Shown: positions 57,481 to 64,000 of the stretch, piece by piece
Layout of the letters: every line of letters starts with the position of its first letter
Numbering within the stretch: the stretch's first letter is position 1
Assembly (NCBI GenBank): GCA_009377445.1
Contig: WHUA01000017.1
Coordinates: 1 to 64,000 of the forward strand
From: Alphaproteobacteria bacterium
GTDB taxonomy: Bacteria > Pseudomonadota > Alphaproteobacteria > UBA8366
DNA length: 64,000 nucleotides
Reading direction: 5' to 3'
Position numbers and translations under genes: made by a program
The notes under the pieces: generated by a model
The model's database searches: none
The model's input: the letters and a program-made list of their open reading frames with translations, nothing else
What the model was told of the DNA's origin: nothing

Positions 57481-58113
57481 TTACCGGCATGCAGCGCGCG
57501 TGAATTCCGCAATTCGATCCATTGCATCGTTCCAATTGCCCGCAATAGTTCGCCCCGACGAGCGGCGCGGCTCCAGGCTGTGGTTGCCGTCCTCTAGCCA
57601 TTGAACGGTAATTGCCGGCGATAGGCGGTAACCACCAATCTCCGCAAACGAACCGAAGGGGTCGCGGGTTCCCTGGCATATCAGCGTGGGCGTGCGCAAA
57701 TCGGCGAGATGCGCCGTCCGGGTGCGCTCCGGCCTGCCGGGAGGATGGAAAGGGTAGCCGAGGCAGACCAGACCCGCGACGGCGCTTTCGTCGGCGATCA
57801 GGCTCGCAATCCGGCCGCCGAGGGATTTTCCGCCGATGACGAGGGGCCGGCCCGTCAAACGGTCGATCGCCTCGGCCCAGCACCGCCTTAGGATCGCCTC
57901 GGGGTTCGGGGGGCGGCGCCTGCCCGAGGCCGTCATCGCCCGCATGTACGGAAATTCGAACCGGTACACGGGGATGCCGCGCTCTCCGAGCCCTTCAGCG
58001 AAGGCTTCCATGAAGGGCGACCGCATGCCCGCGCCCGCCCCATGCGCAAGCACGAGGGCGCCATCGCCGCCGGGCGGGCCGGACCTCAACAGCTCAAGCA
58101 ACCCATCAGCCAT
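57481..58113 (-). CDS. Alpha/beta hydrolase (KANL3/Tex30-like dienelactone-hydrolase fold)
   Basis: The 210-residue protein has LVLAHGAGAGMRSPFM (oxyanion region), nucleophile elbow GGKSLGGR with Ser97, acid Asp151 in GTRDPFG and His178 in DGNHSL, so the triad is complete. The FPYMRAMTASGRRRPPN insert is typical of the KANL3/Tex30-like group. Substrate unknown. It is divergent from the CheW-globin gene, with 111 bases between starts. Confidence 0.85.
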   Translation of the reverse strand: MADGLLELLRSGPPGGDGALVLAHGAGAGMRSPFMEAFAEGLGERGIPVYRFEFPYMRAMTASGRRRPPNPEAILRRCWAEAIDRLTGRPLVIGGKSLGGRIASLIADESAVAGLVCLGYPFHPPGRPERTRTAHLADLRTPTLICQGTRDPFGSFAEIGGYRLSPAITVQWLEDGNHSLEPRRSSGRTIAGNWNDAMDRIAEFTRAACR

Positions 58114-58224
58114 CTTATGCTTTCCGAAAGGTTAAACCGCGCGGCGCGCCGTAAAGGAGACGTTAAAGATATTGCCGTAGAAACCATATCTTCCGTTGAC
58201 ACTGTTTTGCATGCAGGGCTTGCA

Positions 58225-59439
58225 ATGAGCGAACTGGCACTTGTGGAAGATAGGGCGGTTTCGACCCGCAACGAAGAGCAGCTCGTCACGATGACGGTCG
58301 AGGGGCAGCTATTCGGGCTTCCGATCCTGAGCGTTCAGGATATCGTCGAAACGCACAAGATCACACAGGTACCGCGGACACCGTCGGCGATTTCCGGCAT
58401 CATGAATCTGCGGGGGCGGATCGTCACGGTCATCAATTTGCGGCGCATTCTCGGCCGAAGCGACGATTCGAATAGCCGCATGGGCGTGACCGTCGAGTTC
58501 AAGGGCGACCTCTATACCATTCTTGTCGATCAGATCGGCGAAGTACGCCTGCTGAACAGGACGGACTTCGAGGCATCGCCTGCGACGCTCGATCCCAAGC
58601 TCAAGCAGCTTTGTACGGGGATATACCGGCTCGACGGCGAGTTGCTGGCGGTGCTGGACGTAAATCAGATCCTTTCCCCGGAGACGATCGCGCAGACGCC
58701 GCCGATCCAGTTCATCGCGCGCCGTCAAAAAGAATCCACGAATATGCAGGCGGCGGCGCAGAAATCGCTGCCGGCGCCCGCGACGGAAGAGCCCGCCGCT
58801 GCCGCCGACGAAGACGATGAGCAGAGCGCGGCACCGGCCAAACACGGCAAGAATCTTTTCCGCAAACTGAAATCATCCGCAGCCGCCGCCGCGAAAGCGG
58901 CCCCTGTCTCAGAAGGCGAAGCTGCCAAGGGATCGGCCAGCGCAGAAAGCGCGATTGTGCCGTCTTCGAAGGGATCGGGTGCAAAAAGCTCGACCCCGTC
59001 GAAGAAAATCGAGGTTGGCAAATCGAAGATCGCCGTGCCGGAGAAGTCTGCGGCGCCCTGTCCGCCGAAAGCCATTGCGCCGTCCAAGGATCTGTTCGAG
59101 CTTCTCGGTGGCGACACGGCGCTCGCGGCGGCCGTGCACGGATTCTATGAAAAGATTGCCGCGGACCGGACCCTGTCGGCCCGCTTCGGCAGCTTGGACA
59201 TGACGCGTCAGGGAAAGGCGATGCAATCGTTCCTGACCGCCGCGATCAAAGCAGGCAGCAGGCCGGTCTCTGCGCCGGGCCACCAGTGGCTGTCACCCAA
59301 GAAGGGGCTGAACGACGACGATTTCAACAAATGCCTCAGCCACTTCGAAGCGGCCCTGCACGCGCGGCTGGTTCCCGAAGGCACGATTTTCCGCGCCCTC
59401 GCGGTGTTCGAGCGATATCGCGAGAGCGTCGTCGACTGA
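58225..59439 (+). CDS. CheW domain fused to a truncated haemoglobin domain
   Basis: From ATG 58225 (AGGG ribosome site) the protein has 404 residues. Residues 18-160 form a CheW domain: GQLFGLPILSVQDIVET, VPRTPSAISGIMNLRGRIVTVI and VDQIGEVRLL. CheW links chemoreceptors to the kinase CheA. Residues 165-287 are a low-complexity Ala/Ser/Lys/Glu linker. Residues 288-404 match group I truncated haemoglobins: LFELLGGDTALAAAVHGFYEKI (helices A-B, Tyr308 at B10), RFGSLDMTRQGKAMQSFL, then His353 as candidate proximal ligand and GLNDDDFNKCLSHFEAAL. A terminator follows and no che, MCP or flagellar gene is near. ATG 58117 would add 36 basic residues. Heme, oxygen or NO sensing is inferred. Confidence 0.85.
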   Translation: MSELALVEDRAVSTRNEEQLVTMTVEGQLFGLPILSVQDIVETHKITQVPRTPSAISGIMNLRGRIVTVINLRRILGRSDDSNSRMGVTVEFKGDLYTILVDQIGEVRLLNRTDFEASPATLDPKLKQLCTGIYRLDGELLAVLDVNQILSPETIAQTPPIQFIARRQKESTNMQAAAQKSLPAPATEEPAAAADEDDEQSAAPAKHGKNLFRKLKSSAAAAAKAAPVSEGEAAKGSASAESAIVPSSKGSGAKSSTPSKKIEVGKSKIAVPEKSAAPCPPKAIAPSKDLFELLGGDTALAAAVHGFYEKIAADRTLSARFGSLDMTRQGKAMQSFLTAAIKAGSRPVSAPGHQWLSPKKGLNDDDFNKCLSHFEAALHARLVPEGTIFRALAVFERYRESVVD

Positions 59440-59460
59440 CTGCGATCGCGGGCGAAATTG

Positions 59461-59492
59461 AACGGGCCGCATCGACGATGCGGCCCGTTTTT
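59461..59492 (+). terminator. Rho-independent terminator after the CheW-globin gene
   Basis: A perfect 13-bp stem (59461-59473 with 59477-59489) closes on a 3-base loop and runs into TTTTT. It lies 22 bases after the stop. The convergent fumarase gene ends at 59511; read from that side the T-run is weak (GTTCAATTT), so bidirectional use is possible but less sure. Confidence 0.88.
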
Positions 59493-59510
59493 CATTGGCA
59501 GAGCGTCGGA

Positions 59511-61127
59511 TCAGAGGTCGCGGAAGAAGTCGTTTCCCTTGTCGTCGGTGACGATGAAGGCGGGAAAGTTCTCGACCTCGATGCGCCAGATCGCTTCCAT
59601 GCCGAGGTCCTCGAACTCGATGCACTCGACCTTCTTGATGCAGTCGAGCGCCAGCCGGGCGGCCGGGCCGCCGACCGACCCGAGATAGAAGCCGCCGTGC
59701 TTCTGGCAGGCTTGCCGCACCTGGTCGGACCGGTTGCCTTTCGCCAGCATGACCAGCGACCCGCCGGCCGCCTGGAAGCGGTCGACGAAGGAGTCCATGC
59801 GTCCCGCAGTGGTGGGACCGAAGGAGCCGGAAGCATAGCCTTTGGGCGTCTTCGCAGGCCCGGCGTAATAGATCGGGTGGTCCTTGAAGTACTGCGGCAG
59901 GTCGCCCCCCTCATCGAGACGCGCCTGCAGGCGGGCATGCGCCAGGTCCCGCGCGACAATGATCGGCCCATTGAGCGCGAGGCGGGTCTTTACCGGATGC
60001 TTCGTCAGCGCCGCGCATATCTCTGGCATCGGCCGGTCGAGGTCGATGGCGACGGCGTCCCCGCCTAGATCGTCTTCCGCGATGTCGGGGAGGTACCTTG
60101 CCGGGTCCGTCTCGAGCTGCTCGAGAAACACGCCGTCCTTTGTGATCTTGCCGAGTATCTGCCGGTCTGCGGAGCAGGACACGCCGAGTCCGATCGGCAT
60201 GCTGGCGCCATGCCGCGGCAGCCGTATTACGCGGACGTCGTGGCAGAAATATTTGCCGCCGAATTGTGCGCCTATACCCATCTTCTGCGTCAGGCCAAGT
60301 ATCTGCTGCTCGAGCGCGACGTCGCGAAACGCCTGTCCCTTATCGCCGCCCTCGGTCTGAAGGGTGTCATAGTAGCGGCAGCTCGCGAGCTTGACGGTCT
60401 TGAGGTTCATCTCCGCCGACGTTCCGCCGATGACGATCGAGAGGTGGTAGGGCGGGCAGGCGGCGGTCCCCAATGTCCGGATCTTCTCGTCGAGGAAAGC
60501 GATGAGCTTTTCCGGGTGCAGCGTCGCGGGCGTCGCCTGGAACAGAAAGGTCTTGTTGGCGGAGCCGCCGCCCTTCGCGATAAACAGGAACTTGTAAGCG
60601 TCGCCCTCGTCGGCATAGAGGTCGATCTGCGCCGGCAGGTTGTTGCGGGTATTGGTTTCCACATAGGTCGACACCGGGGAAACCTGGCTGTAGCGTAGAT
60701 TCGTCTCGGTATAGGTCCGGAACACGCCGGCCGACAGCGCGGCTTCGTCCTCGCCGCCGGTCCAGACGCGCTGGCCCTTCTTGCCCATGATGATGGCGGT
60801 GCCGGTGTCCTGGCACATGGGCAGCACGCCGCCCGCCGCGATGTTGGCGTTCTTCAGCAGGTCGTAGGCGACGAAACGGTCGTTTTCCGATGCCTCCGGA
60901 TCGTCGAGGATCCGGGCGAGTTGCTTGAGGTGCCCCGGCCTGAGCAGGTGGCTGACATCCTTGAAGGCTTCGGCGGCCAGCAGGGTGAGGGCTTCCGGCT
61001 CGACGGTCAGGACGTCCGTCCCGTTGAATTTTGCCGTGCCGACATGCTTGTCCGACAGCTTCCGGTACGGCGTCGCATCCGGGCCCAGCGGGAACATCGG
61101 ATAGAACTCGAACTTGGCCTCGCTCAT
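59511..61127 (-). CDS. Class I iron-sulfur fumarate hydratase
   Basis: This enzyme interconverts fumarate and malate in the TCA cycle using an oxygen-sensitive [4Fe-4S] cluster. The 538-residue single chain fits FumA/FumB. The three cluster cysteines fall at Cys105 (PMCQDTG), Cys224 (TAACPPYH) and Cys318 (GVSCSAD), the same positions as in E. coli FumA. The C-terminal beta-subunit-like part has GPTTAGRMDSF and KGNRSDQV. AGGAAAGG precedes ATG 61127. It starts 65 bases after an SDR gene, possibly in one unit. The symbol fumA would be by analogy only. Confidence 0.93.
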   Translation of the reverse strand: MSEAKFEFYPMFPLGPDATPYRKLSDKHVGTAKFNGTDVLTVEPEALTLLAAEAFKDVSHLLRPGHLKQLARILDDPEASENDRFVAYDLLKNANIAAGGVLPMCQDTGTAIIMGKKGQRVWTGGEDEAALSAGVFRTYTETNLRYSQVSPVSTYVETNTRNNLPAQIDLYADEGDAYKFLFIAKGGGSANKTFLFQATPATLHPEKLIAFLDEKIRTLGTAACPPYHLSIVIGGTSAEMNLKTVKLASCRYYDTLQTEGGDKGQAFRDVALEQQILGLTQKMGIGAQFGGKYFCHDVRVIRLPRHGASMPIGLGVSCSADRQILGKITKDGVFLEQLETDPARYLPDIAEDDLGGDAVAIDLDRPMPEICAALTKHPVKTRLALNGPIIVARDLAHARLQARLDEGGDLPQYFKDHPIYYAGPAKTPKGYASGSFGPTTAGRMDSFVDRFQAAGGSLVMLAKGNRSDQVRQACQKHGGFYLGSVGGPAARLALDCIKKVECIEFEDLGMEAIWRIEVENFPAFIVTDDKGNDFFRDL

Positions 61128-61192
61128 GGTCGCCTTTCCTTCGCCGGTTGCGCTCGGAACCGGCGGCTAAAAACGACGAATTGCCCCGGTCG

Positions 61193-61930
61193 TCAAGGCC
61201 GTCCGCCGCCGACGCGGATGTTCGCCGCGGACGTGTACGAGGCCTTCTCGGACAGCAGCCAGCAGATTGCCTCGGCGATCTCCTCCGGGCGTCCGGCGCG
61301 GCCCATCGGCAGCCGCGGGGCGATCTCCGCCACCTTTTCCTGGGGCGGCATGCCGGGCGAGGTGAGGCCGGGGCTGACCGTGTTCACCCTGATCCCGTCT
61401 TTCGCGACTTCCTGAGCGAGCCCGATCGTCAGGCTGTTCACGGCGCCTTTGGAGGCCGCGTACAGAATGCCCTCGTTGGGCGAGCCGTTGTTGGCCGAGC
61501 CCGATGAAACGTTGACGATCGCGCCGCCCTTGCCGCCATGGCGCGTCGACATGCGCCTCACGGCTTCGCGGGCGCAAAGAAAGTATCCCGCCACGTTGAC
61601 GCGGAGTACGGCCTCGATGTCGTCGGCGGCGAGCGCTTCGAGCCGGCCGCGCGGGCCGTGCATTGCGGCGTTGTTGACCAGCCCGGTCACCGGGCCAAGC
61701 TCGCGGCCCACCCGTTCGAACAGCCGCGCCACATCCGCCTCGACGCCGGTATCCATCCTGACGGCCATCGCCCGTCCGCCGGCCGTTTCGATCGCCTTGA
61801 CGACCTCCTCCGCTTTGCTGGTCTCGGATTTGTAGGCGACGCAGACGAAATGGCCATAGCCGGCGCTGAGCCGGGCGGTCGCCGCGCCGATGCCCCGGCT
61901 TCCGCCGGTCACGATGGTTACATGCTGCAT
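61193..61930 (-). CDS. SDR-family NAD(P)-dependent oxidoreductase
   Basis: The 245-residue classical short-chain dehydrogenase has TGGSRGIG (8-15) for the cofactor, the NNAA motif (86-89), and catalytic Tyr157 and Lys161 in the YAASK pattern with Ser near 143 in VSSGS. The C-terminal RVNTVSPG and GRAGRPEEIAEAICWLLS are typical. An acidic residue after the second strand is absent and Lys34 is present, which favours NADP(H). FabG-like reduction is possible, but the substrate is not known. Confidence 0.87.
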   Translation of the reverse strand: MQHVTIVTGGSRGIGAATARLSAGYGHFVCVAYKSETSKAEEVVKAIETAGGRAMAVRMDTGVEADVARLFERVGRELGPVTGLVNNAAMHGPRGRLEALAADDIEAVLRVNVAGYFLCAREAVRRMSTRHGGKGGAIVNVSSGSANNGSPNEGILYAASKGAVNSLTIGLAQEVAKDGIRVNTVSPGLTSPGMPPQEKVAEIAPRLPMGRAGRPEEIAEAICWLLSEKASYTSAANIRVGGGRP

Positions 61931-62003
61931 GATGCAAGCCTCCCAGTGGGCTGGCGCGTCGACGCTCCGCCACGGGACGACGCCGTTTATTTCTTCCGAC
62001 CAG

Positions 62004-62471
62004 TCATTTCTTCCGAAAGGTATCGAGCGGAATGATGTTGCCGTCTTTCGCCGCCGGCTTGGCGGCGTCCTTGCCGGTGCCGTGCTTCTCGGCGTCGTCG
62101 TTTTGCGCCGCCGCTTCCGCCGGTTGGAACTGCAAGGCGAAGTTCACCGACGGGTCGGCGAAGGCGTTGATGGCCGCGAAGGGGATAACCAGCCGTTGCT
62201 GCCGGTCGTTGAAGCTGAGCGTCACCCGGAATCCCTCGTCGCCGACGAGAAGCTCCCAAAACTGGTATTGCAGGACGATGGTCATCTCGACCGGATATTT
62301 CGCGCGCAACTCCTCGGGAATGGCTACGCCGGGATGGTCGGTGCGAAAGGTGATGTAAAGATGGTGCGCTCCCGGCAGCCCGTGCGTCGAGACATGCATC
62401 AGGGCCTCGCGGACGACATTTTTCAATGCCCGCTCGACTAGCTTGTCGTATTGCAAGAGATCCTCGGTCAT
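62004..62471 (-). CDS. sspB: ClpXP adaptor SspB, alphaproteobacterial type
   Basis: SspB tethers tmRNA-tagged proteins to ClpX for degradation. The 155-residue protein has the SspB fold with HHLYITFRTDHPGVAIP, MTIVLQYQFWELLV and the RLVIPFAAINAFADPSVNFALQF block. A flexible charged linker (about residues 120-145) then leads to a short C-terminal tail NIIPLDTFRKK, which should dock on ClpX. It lies immediately downstream of the ssrA gene on the same strand. Confidence 0.92.
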   Translation of the reverse strand: MTEDLLQYDKLVERALKNVVREALMHVSTHGLPGAHHLYITFRTDHPGVAIPEELRAKYPVEMTIVLQYQFWELLVGDEGFRVTLSFNDRQQRLVIPFAAINAFADPSVNFALQFQPAEAAAQNDDAEKHGTGKDAAKPAAKDGNIIPLDTFRKK

Positions 62472-62543
62472 CGCGCTAGACGGTGTTCTAGCACAACCGC
62501 GCTGGCGATAAAATGGATACGCGAGGAAGGGCGAGAATGAAAG

Positions 62544-62841
62544 TGGGGGGCTTCTGTTGCCCGGTGCCCCCCGAACCGCGCTTACCTAGGTTTTAATTAG
62601 GCAGCGAGGCGGGCTTCGCCCGCAAAGTTATCGTTCGCAATTAGCGAATTGGTCCGATAACGGTGGTACCATACCGGGAACAAGCCAGATCTTTACCACG
62701 CGCGTCGATCCTATTTCGCCCCCATGAAGCCGGCGGTGCGAGCATCGCCGGCTGTCGAATTTGGTGGAGGCGCCGGGTACTGCCCCCGGGTCCGCTGCGC
62801 TTATTTCACCAGGCCATTTAGCGCCATAGTCGGTTGCCCGA
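62544..62841 (-). ncRNA. ssrA: Two-piece (circularly permuted) tmRNA
   Basis: tmRNA rescues stalled ribosomes and adds a degradation tag. In transcription order the gene holds an acceptor piece ending in CCTCCACCA (3' end at 62762), a short spacer with a GC hairpin, then a coding piece starting GGGGGCGAAATAGGATCGAC (62723), so it has the permuted alphaproteobacterial form. The tag frame lies at 62638-62597: ANDNFAGEARLAA then TAA. With the alanine charged on the tmRNA the tag is AANDNFAGEARLAA. A GC hairpin (GGGGGGC / GCCCCCC) closes the 3' end at 62544. Exact processed ends are estimates. Confidence 0.92.
62597..62638 (-). other. tmRNA proteolysis-tag reading frame
   Basis: Thirteen sense codons from resume codon GCG to TAA encode ANDNFAGEARLAA. 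The AND start is the part contacted by SspB in E. coli, and the LAA end is the ClpX signal. The Caulobacter tag instead ends VAA. Confidence 0.85.
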
Positions 62842-62848
62842 CACAGGG

Positions 62849-62876
62849 AATATAGGGCGGCTCGAGCCGTTGTTAA
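62849..62876 (-). promoter_or_regulatory. ssrA promoter
   Basis: On the minus strand TTAACA (62876-62871) and TATATT (62854-62849) are separated by 16 bases, placing the start near 62842, just before the acceptor piece. Confidence 0.6.
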
Positions 62877-62890
62877 AGCGCCGAATGCCG

Positions 62891-62924
62891 GCAGCCGGCC
62901 CGAATCGCGGGCGCGGCCGGCTGC
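62891..62924. repeat. Inverted repeat between ssrA and thyA
   Basis: A 10-bp perfect stem GCAGCCGGCC / GGCCGGCTGC with a 14-base loop lies in the divergent gap. It has no T-run on either side, so it is not a standard terminator; an operator role is possible. Confidence 0.4.
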
Positions 62925-63043
62925 GAGGGGCGAAATTTGCCGGTTCGTAAACATTTGATATGCCGAAATTAACCAAAAACGATTGGCGGGGGCCCATCCG
63001 CCATCTAATTCATAGAGGTATCCGGAACCGGTATAGTAGCCTC

Positions 63044-63838
63044 ATGAAGCAGTATCTCGACCTGATGCGGCACATCCGCGACAACGGGGTCCGGAAGAAC
63101 GACCGGACCGGCACCGGCACGCTCAGCGTTTTCGGCTATCAGAACCGTTATGACCTTGCGGATGGATTCCCGGCGGTCACCACCAAGAAACTGCACCTGA
63201 AGTCGATCATTCACGAGCTGCTGTGGTTCCTCCAGGGCGATACGAACGTTCGCTACCTGCACGAGCACGGCATCTCTATCTGGGACGAGTGGGCCGACGA
63301 GACCGGCGACCTCGGCCCGGTCTATGGCAAGCAGTGGCGGTCCTGGCCGACACCGGACGGACGGTCGATCGACCAGATCGATGCGCTGGTGAAGCAGATC
63401 CGCCGCAACCCGGATTCGCGCCGGCTCATCGTCAGCGCTTGGAACGTGGCCGACGTCGACAGCATGGCGCTGCCGCCCTGCCATTGCCTGTTCCAGTTCT
63501 ATGTCGCGGAGGGCAGGCTCTCCTGCCAGCTCTATCAGCGCAGCGCCGATACCTTCCTCGGCGTCCCCTTCAACATCGCCTCCTATGCGTTGCTGACGTT
63601 GATGCTGGCGCAGGTATGCGGCTTGGAGCCGGGCGAATTCGTGCACACTTTCGGCGATGCGCATCTTTATCTGAATCATCTGGAGCAGGCCGAGCTGCAG
63701 CTTCGGCGGGAGCCCTATCCCCTGCCGCAGATGGCGCTCAATCCCGATGTGAAGGACATCTTTTCCTTCCGCTACGACGACTTCAATCTGACCGGCTACC
63801 GCTTCCATCCGCATATTCCGGCAAAGGTCGCGGTTTGA
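63044..63838 (+). CDS. thyA: Thymidylate synthase
   Basis: ThyA methylates dUMP using methylene-THF and releases dihydrofolate. The 264-residue length equals that of the E. coli enzyme. Key elements are RTGTGTLSVFG (phosphate-binding Arg21), KLHLKSIIHELLWFLQGDTN, IWDEWADE, GPVYGKQWR, nucleophile Cys146 in LPPCHCLFQF, and the LYQRSADTFLGVPFNIASYA block. The ATG at 63044 is preferred over an upstream in-frame ATG at 62960. folA follows with overlapping codons, so the dihydrofolate product is recycled by the neighbour's enzyme. Confidence 0.97.
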   Translation: MKQYLDLMRHIRDNGVRKNDRTGTGTLSVFGYQNRYDLADGFPAVTTKKLHLKSIIHELLWFLQGDTNVRYLHEHGISIWDEWADETGDLGPVYGKQWRSWPTPDGRSIDQIDALVKQIRRNPDSRRLIVSAWNVADVDSMALPPCHCLFQFYVAEGRLSCQLYQRSADTFLGVPFNIASYALLTLMLAQVCGLEPGEFVHTFGDAHLYLNHLEQAELQLRREPYPLPQMALNPDVKDIFSFRYDDFNLTGYRFHPHIPAKVAV

Positions 63839-64000
63839 CGGAGCGCACCGCGCGTCTCGCGCTGATCGTCGCGATGGCCGACAACCGGGTGATCGGCGCG
63901 AACGGCGCCCTGCCGTGGAAAATTCCGGCCGATCTGAAACATTTCAAGGCGTTGACGATGGGCAAGCCGGTCGTGATGGGGCGGCGAACCTTCGATTCGA
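63835..64000 (+). CDS. folA: Dihydrofolate reductase, N-terminal part (runs off the window)
   Basis: The visible 55 codons show LALIVAMADNRVIGANGALPWKIPADLKHFK and VVMGRRTF in order (residues about 8-54), which are the adenine, Trp-loop and NADPH segments of DHFR. The likely start is TTG 63835, overlapping the thyA TGA as TTGA. DHFR regenerates THF from the dihydrofolate made by ThyA. The rest lies beyond the window. Confidence 0.93.
   Translation, partial: MTERTARLALIVAMADNRVIGANGALPWKIPADLKHFKALTMGKPVVMGRRTFDS

Noticed and set aside
58149..58175. Possible flagellar sigma-28 promoter ahead of the CheW-globin gene
   Set aside because: A TAAAGATA and a GCCGTAGA-like block exist, but the gap between them is only two bases instead of about eleven.

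Overview
The window reads as chromosomal DNA of a high-G+C alphaproteobacterium. The main reasons are the gene order of the division and cell-wall (dcw) cluster running on into lpxC-bamD-recN-ligA, a long-linker FtsZ, the alpha-type SspB, and a circularly permuted two-piece tmRNA gene. Exact genus is not determinable from sequence reading alone; a Rhodospirillales- or Hyphomicrobiales-like relative is my inference.

Layout. 1-1022: the 3' end of an IS630-type transposase, then mlaA (minus). 1451-7593: a probable methionine operon, an ArsR-methyltransferase fusion regulator with a 16-bp palindromic operator in its promoter, then metF and metH, followed by a hot-dog thioesterase. 7725-14169: a diguanylate cyclase, a UvrD/PcrA helicase, prmA and an M24 aminopeptidase P with an N-terminal extension. 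14210-15964: a lower-G+C hipBA toxin-antitoxin module with a textbook promoter framed by three operator copies.

15990-40455 (all minus): mraZ-rsmH-ftsL-ftsI-murE-murF-mraY-murD-ftsW-murG-murC-murB-ddlB-ftsQ-ftsA-ftsZ, a terminator, then lpxC, bamD, recN, ligA. Most neighbours overlap by 1-14 bases, so translation is probably coupled along the cluster. Upstream of mraZ lie 10-bp-periodic TGGG repeats (probable MraZ operator) and, further up, three GTTC blocks at 11-bp period that match the alphaproteobacterial LexA box. The RNase P RNA gene follows at 40821-41204.

41258-43545 (minus): an AmpD/AmiD-type amidase, a TerB-DnaJ co-chaperone and a DUF3750 membrane protein. 43696-51831 (plus): 5-oxoprolinase, a DUF6134 secreted protein, an FAD-linked 2-hydroxyacid dehydrogenase, a class III CoA-transferase and a crotonase-fold protein that lacks both hydratase glutamates. 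51880-57054 (plus): a sulfatase/LTA-synthase-like membrane enzyme and a large AsmA protein. 57031-58113 (minus): a ribbon-helix-helix protein and an alpha/beta hydrolase.

58225-59439 (plus) is the most unusual gene: a CheW scaffold domain joined by a long Ala/Ser/Lys-rich linker to a truncated-haemoglobin domain, with no other chemotaxis gene nearby. 59511-62841 (minus): class I fumarase, an SDR oxidoreductase, sspB and ssrA. The tmRNA gene lies directly upstream of the gene for the adaptor that delivers tmRNA-tagged proteins to ClpXP. The window closes with thyA and the 5' end of folA, two linked steps of folate-dependent thymidylate synthesis. I saw no tRNA genes, rRNA, CRISPR array or intact mobile element.
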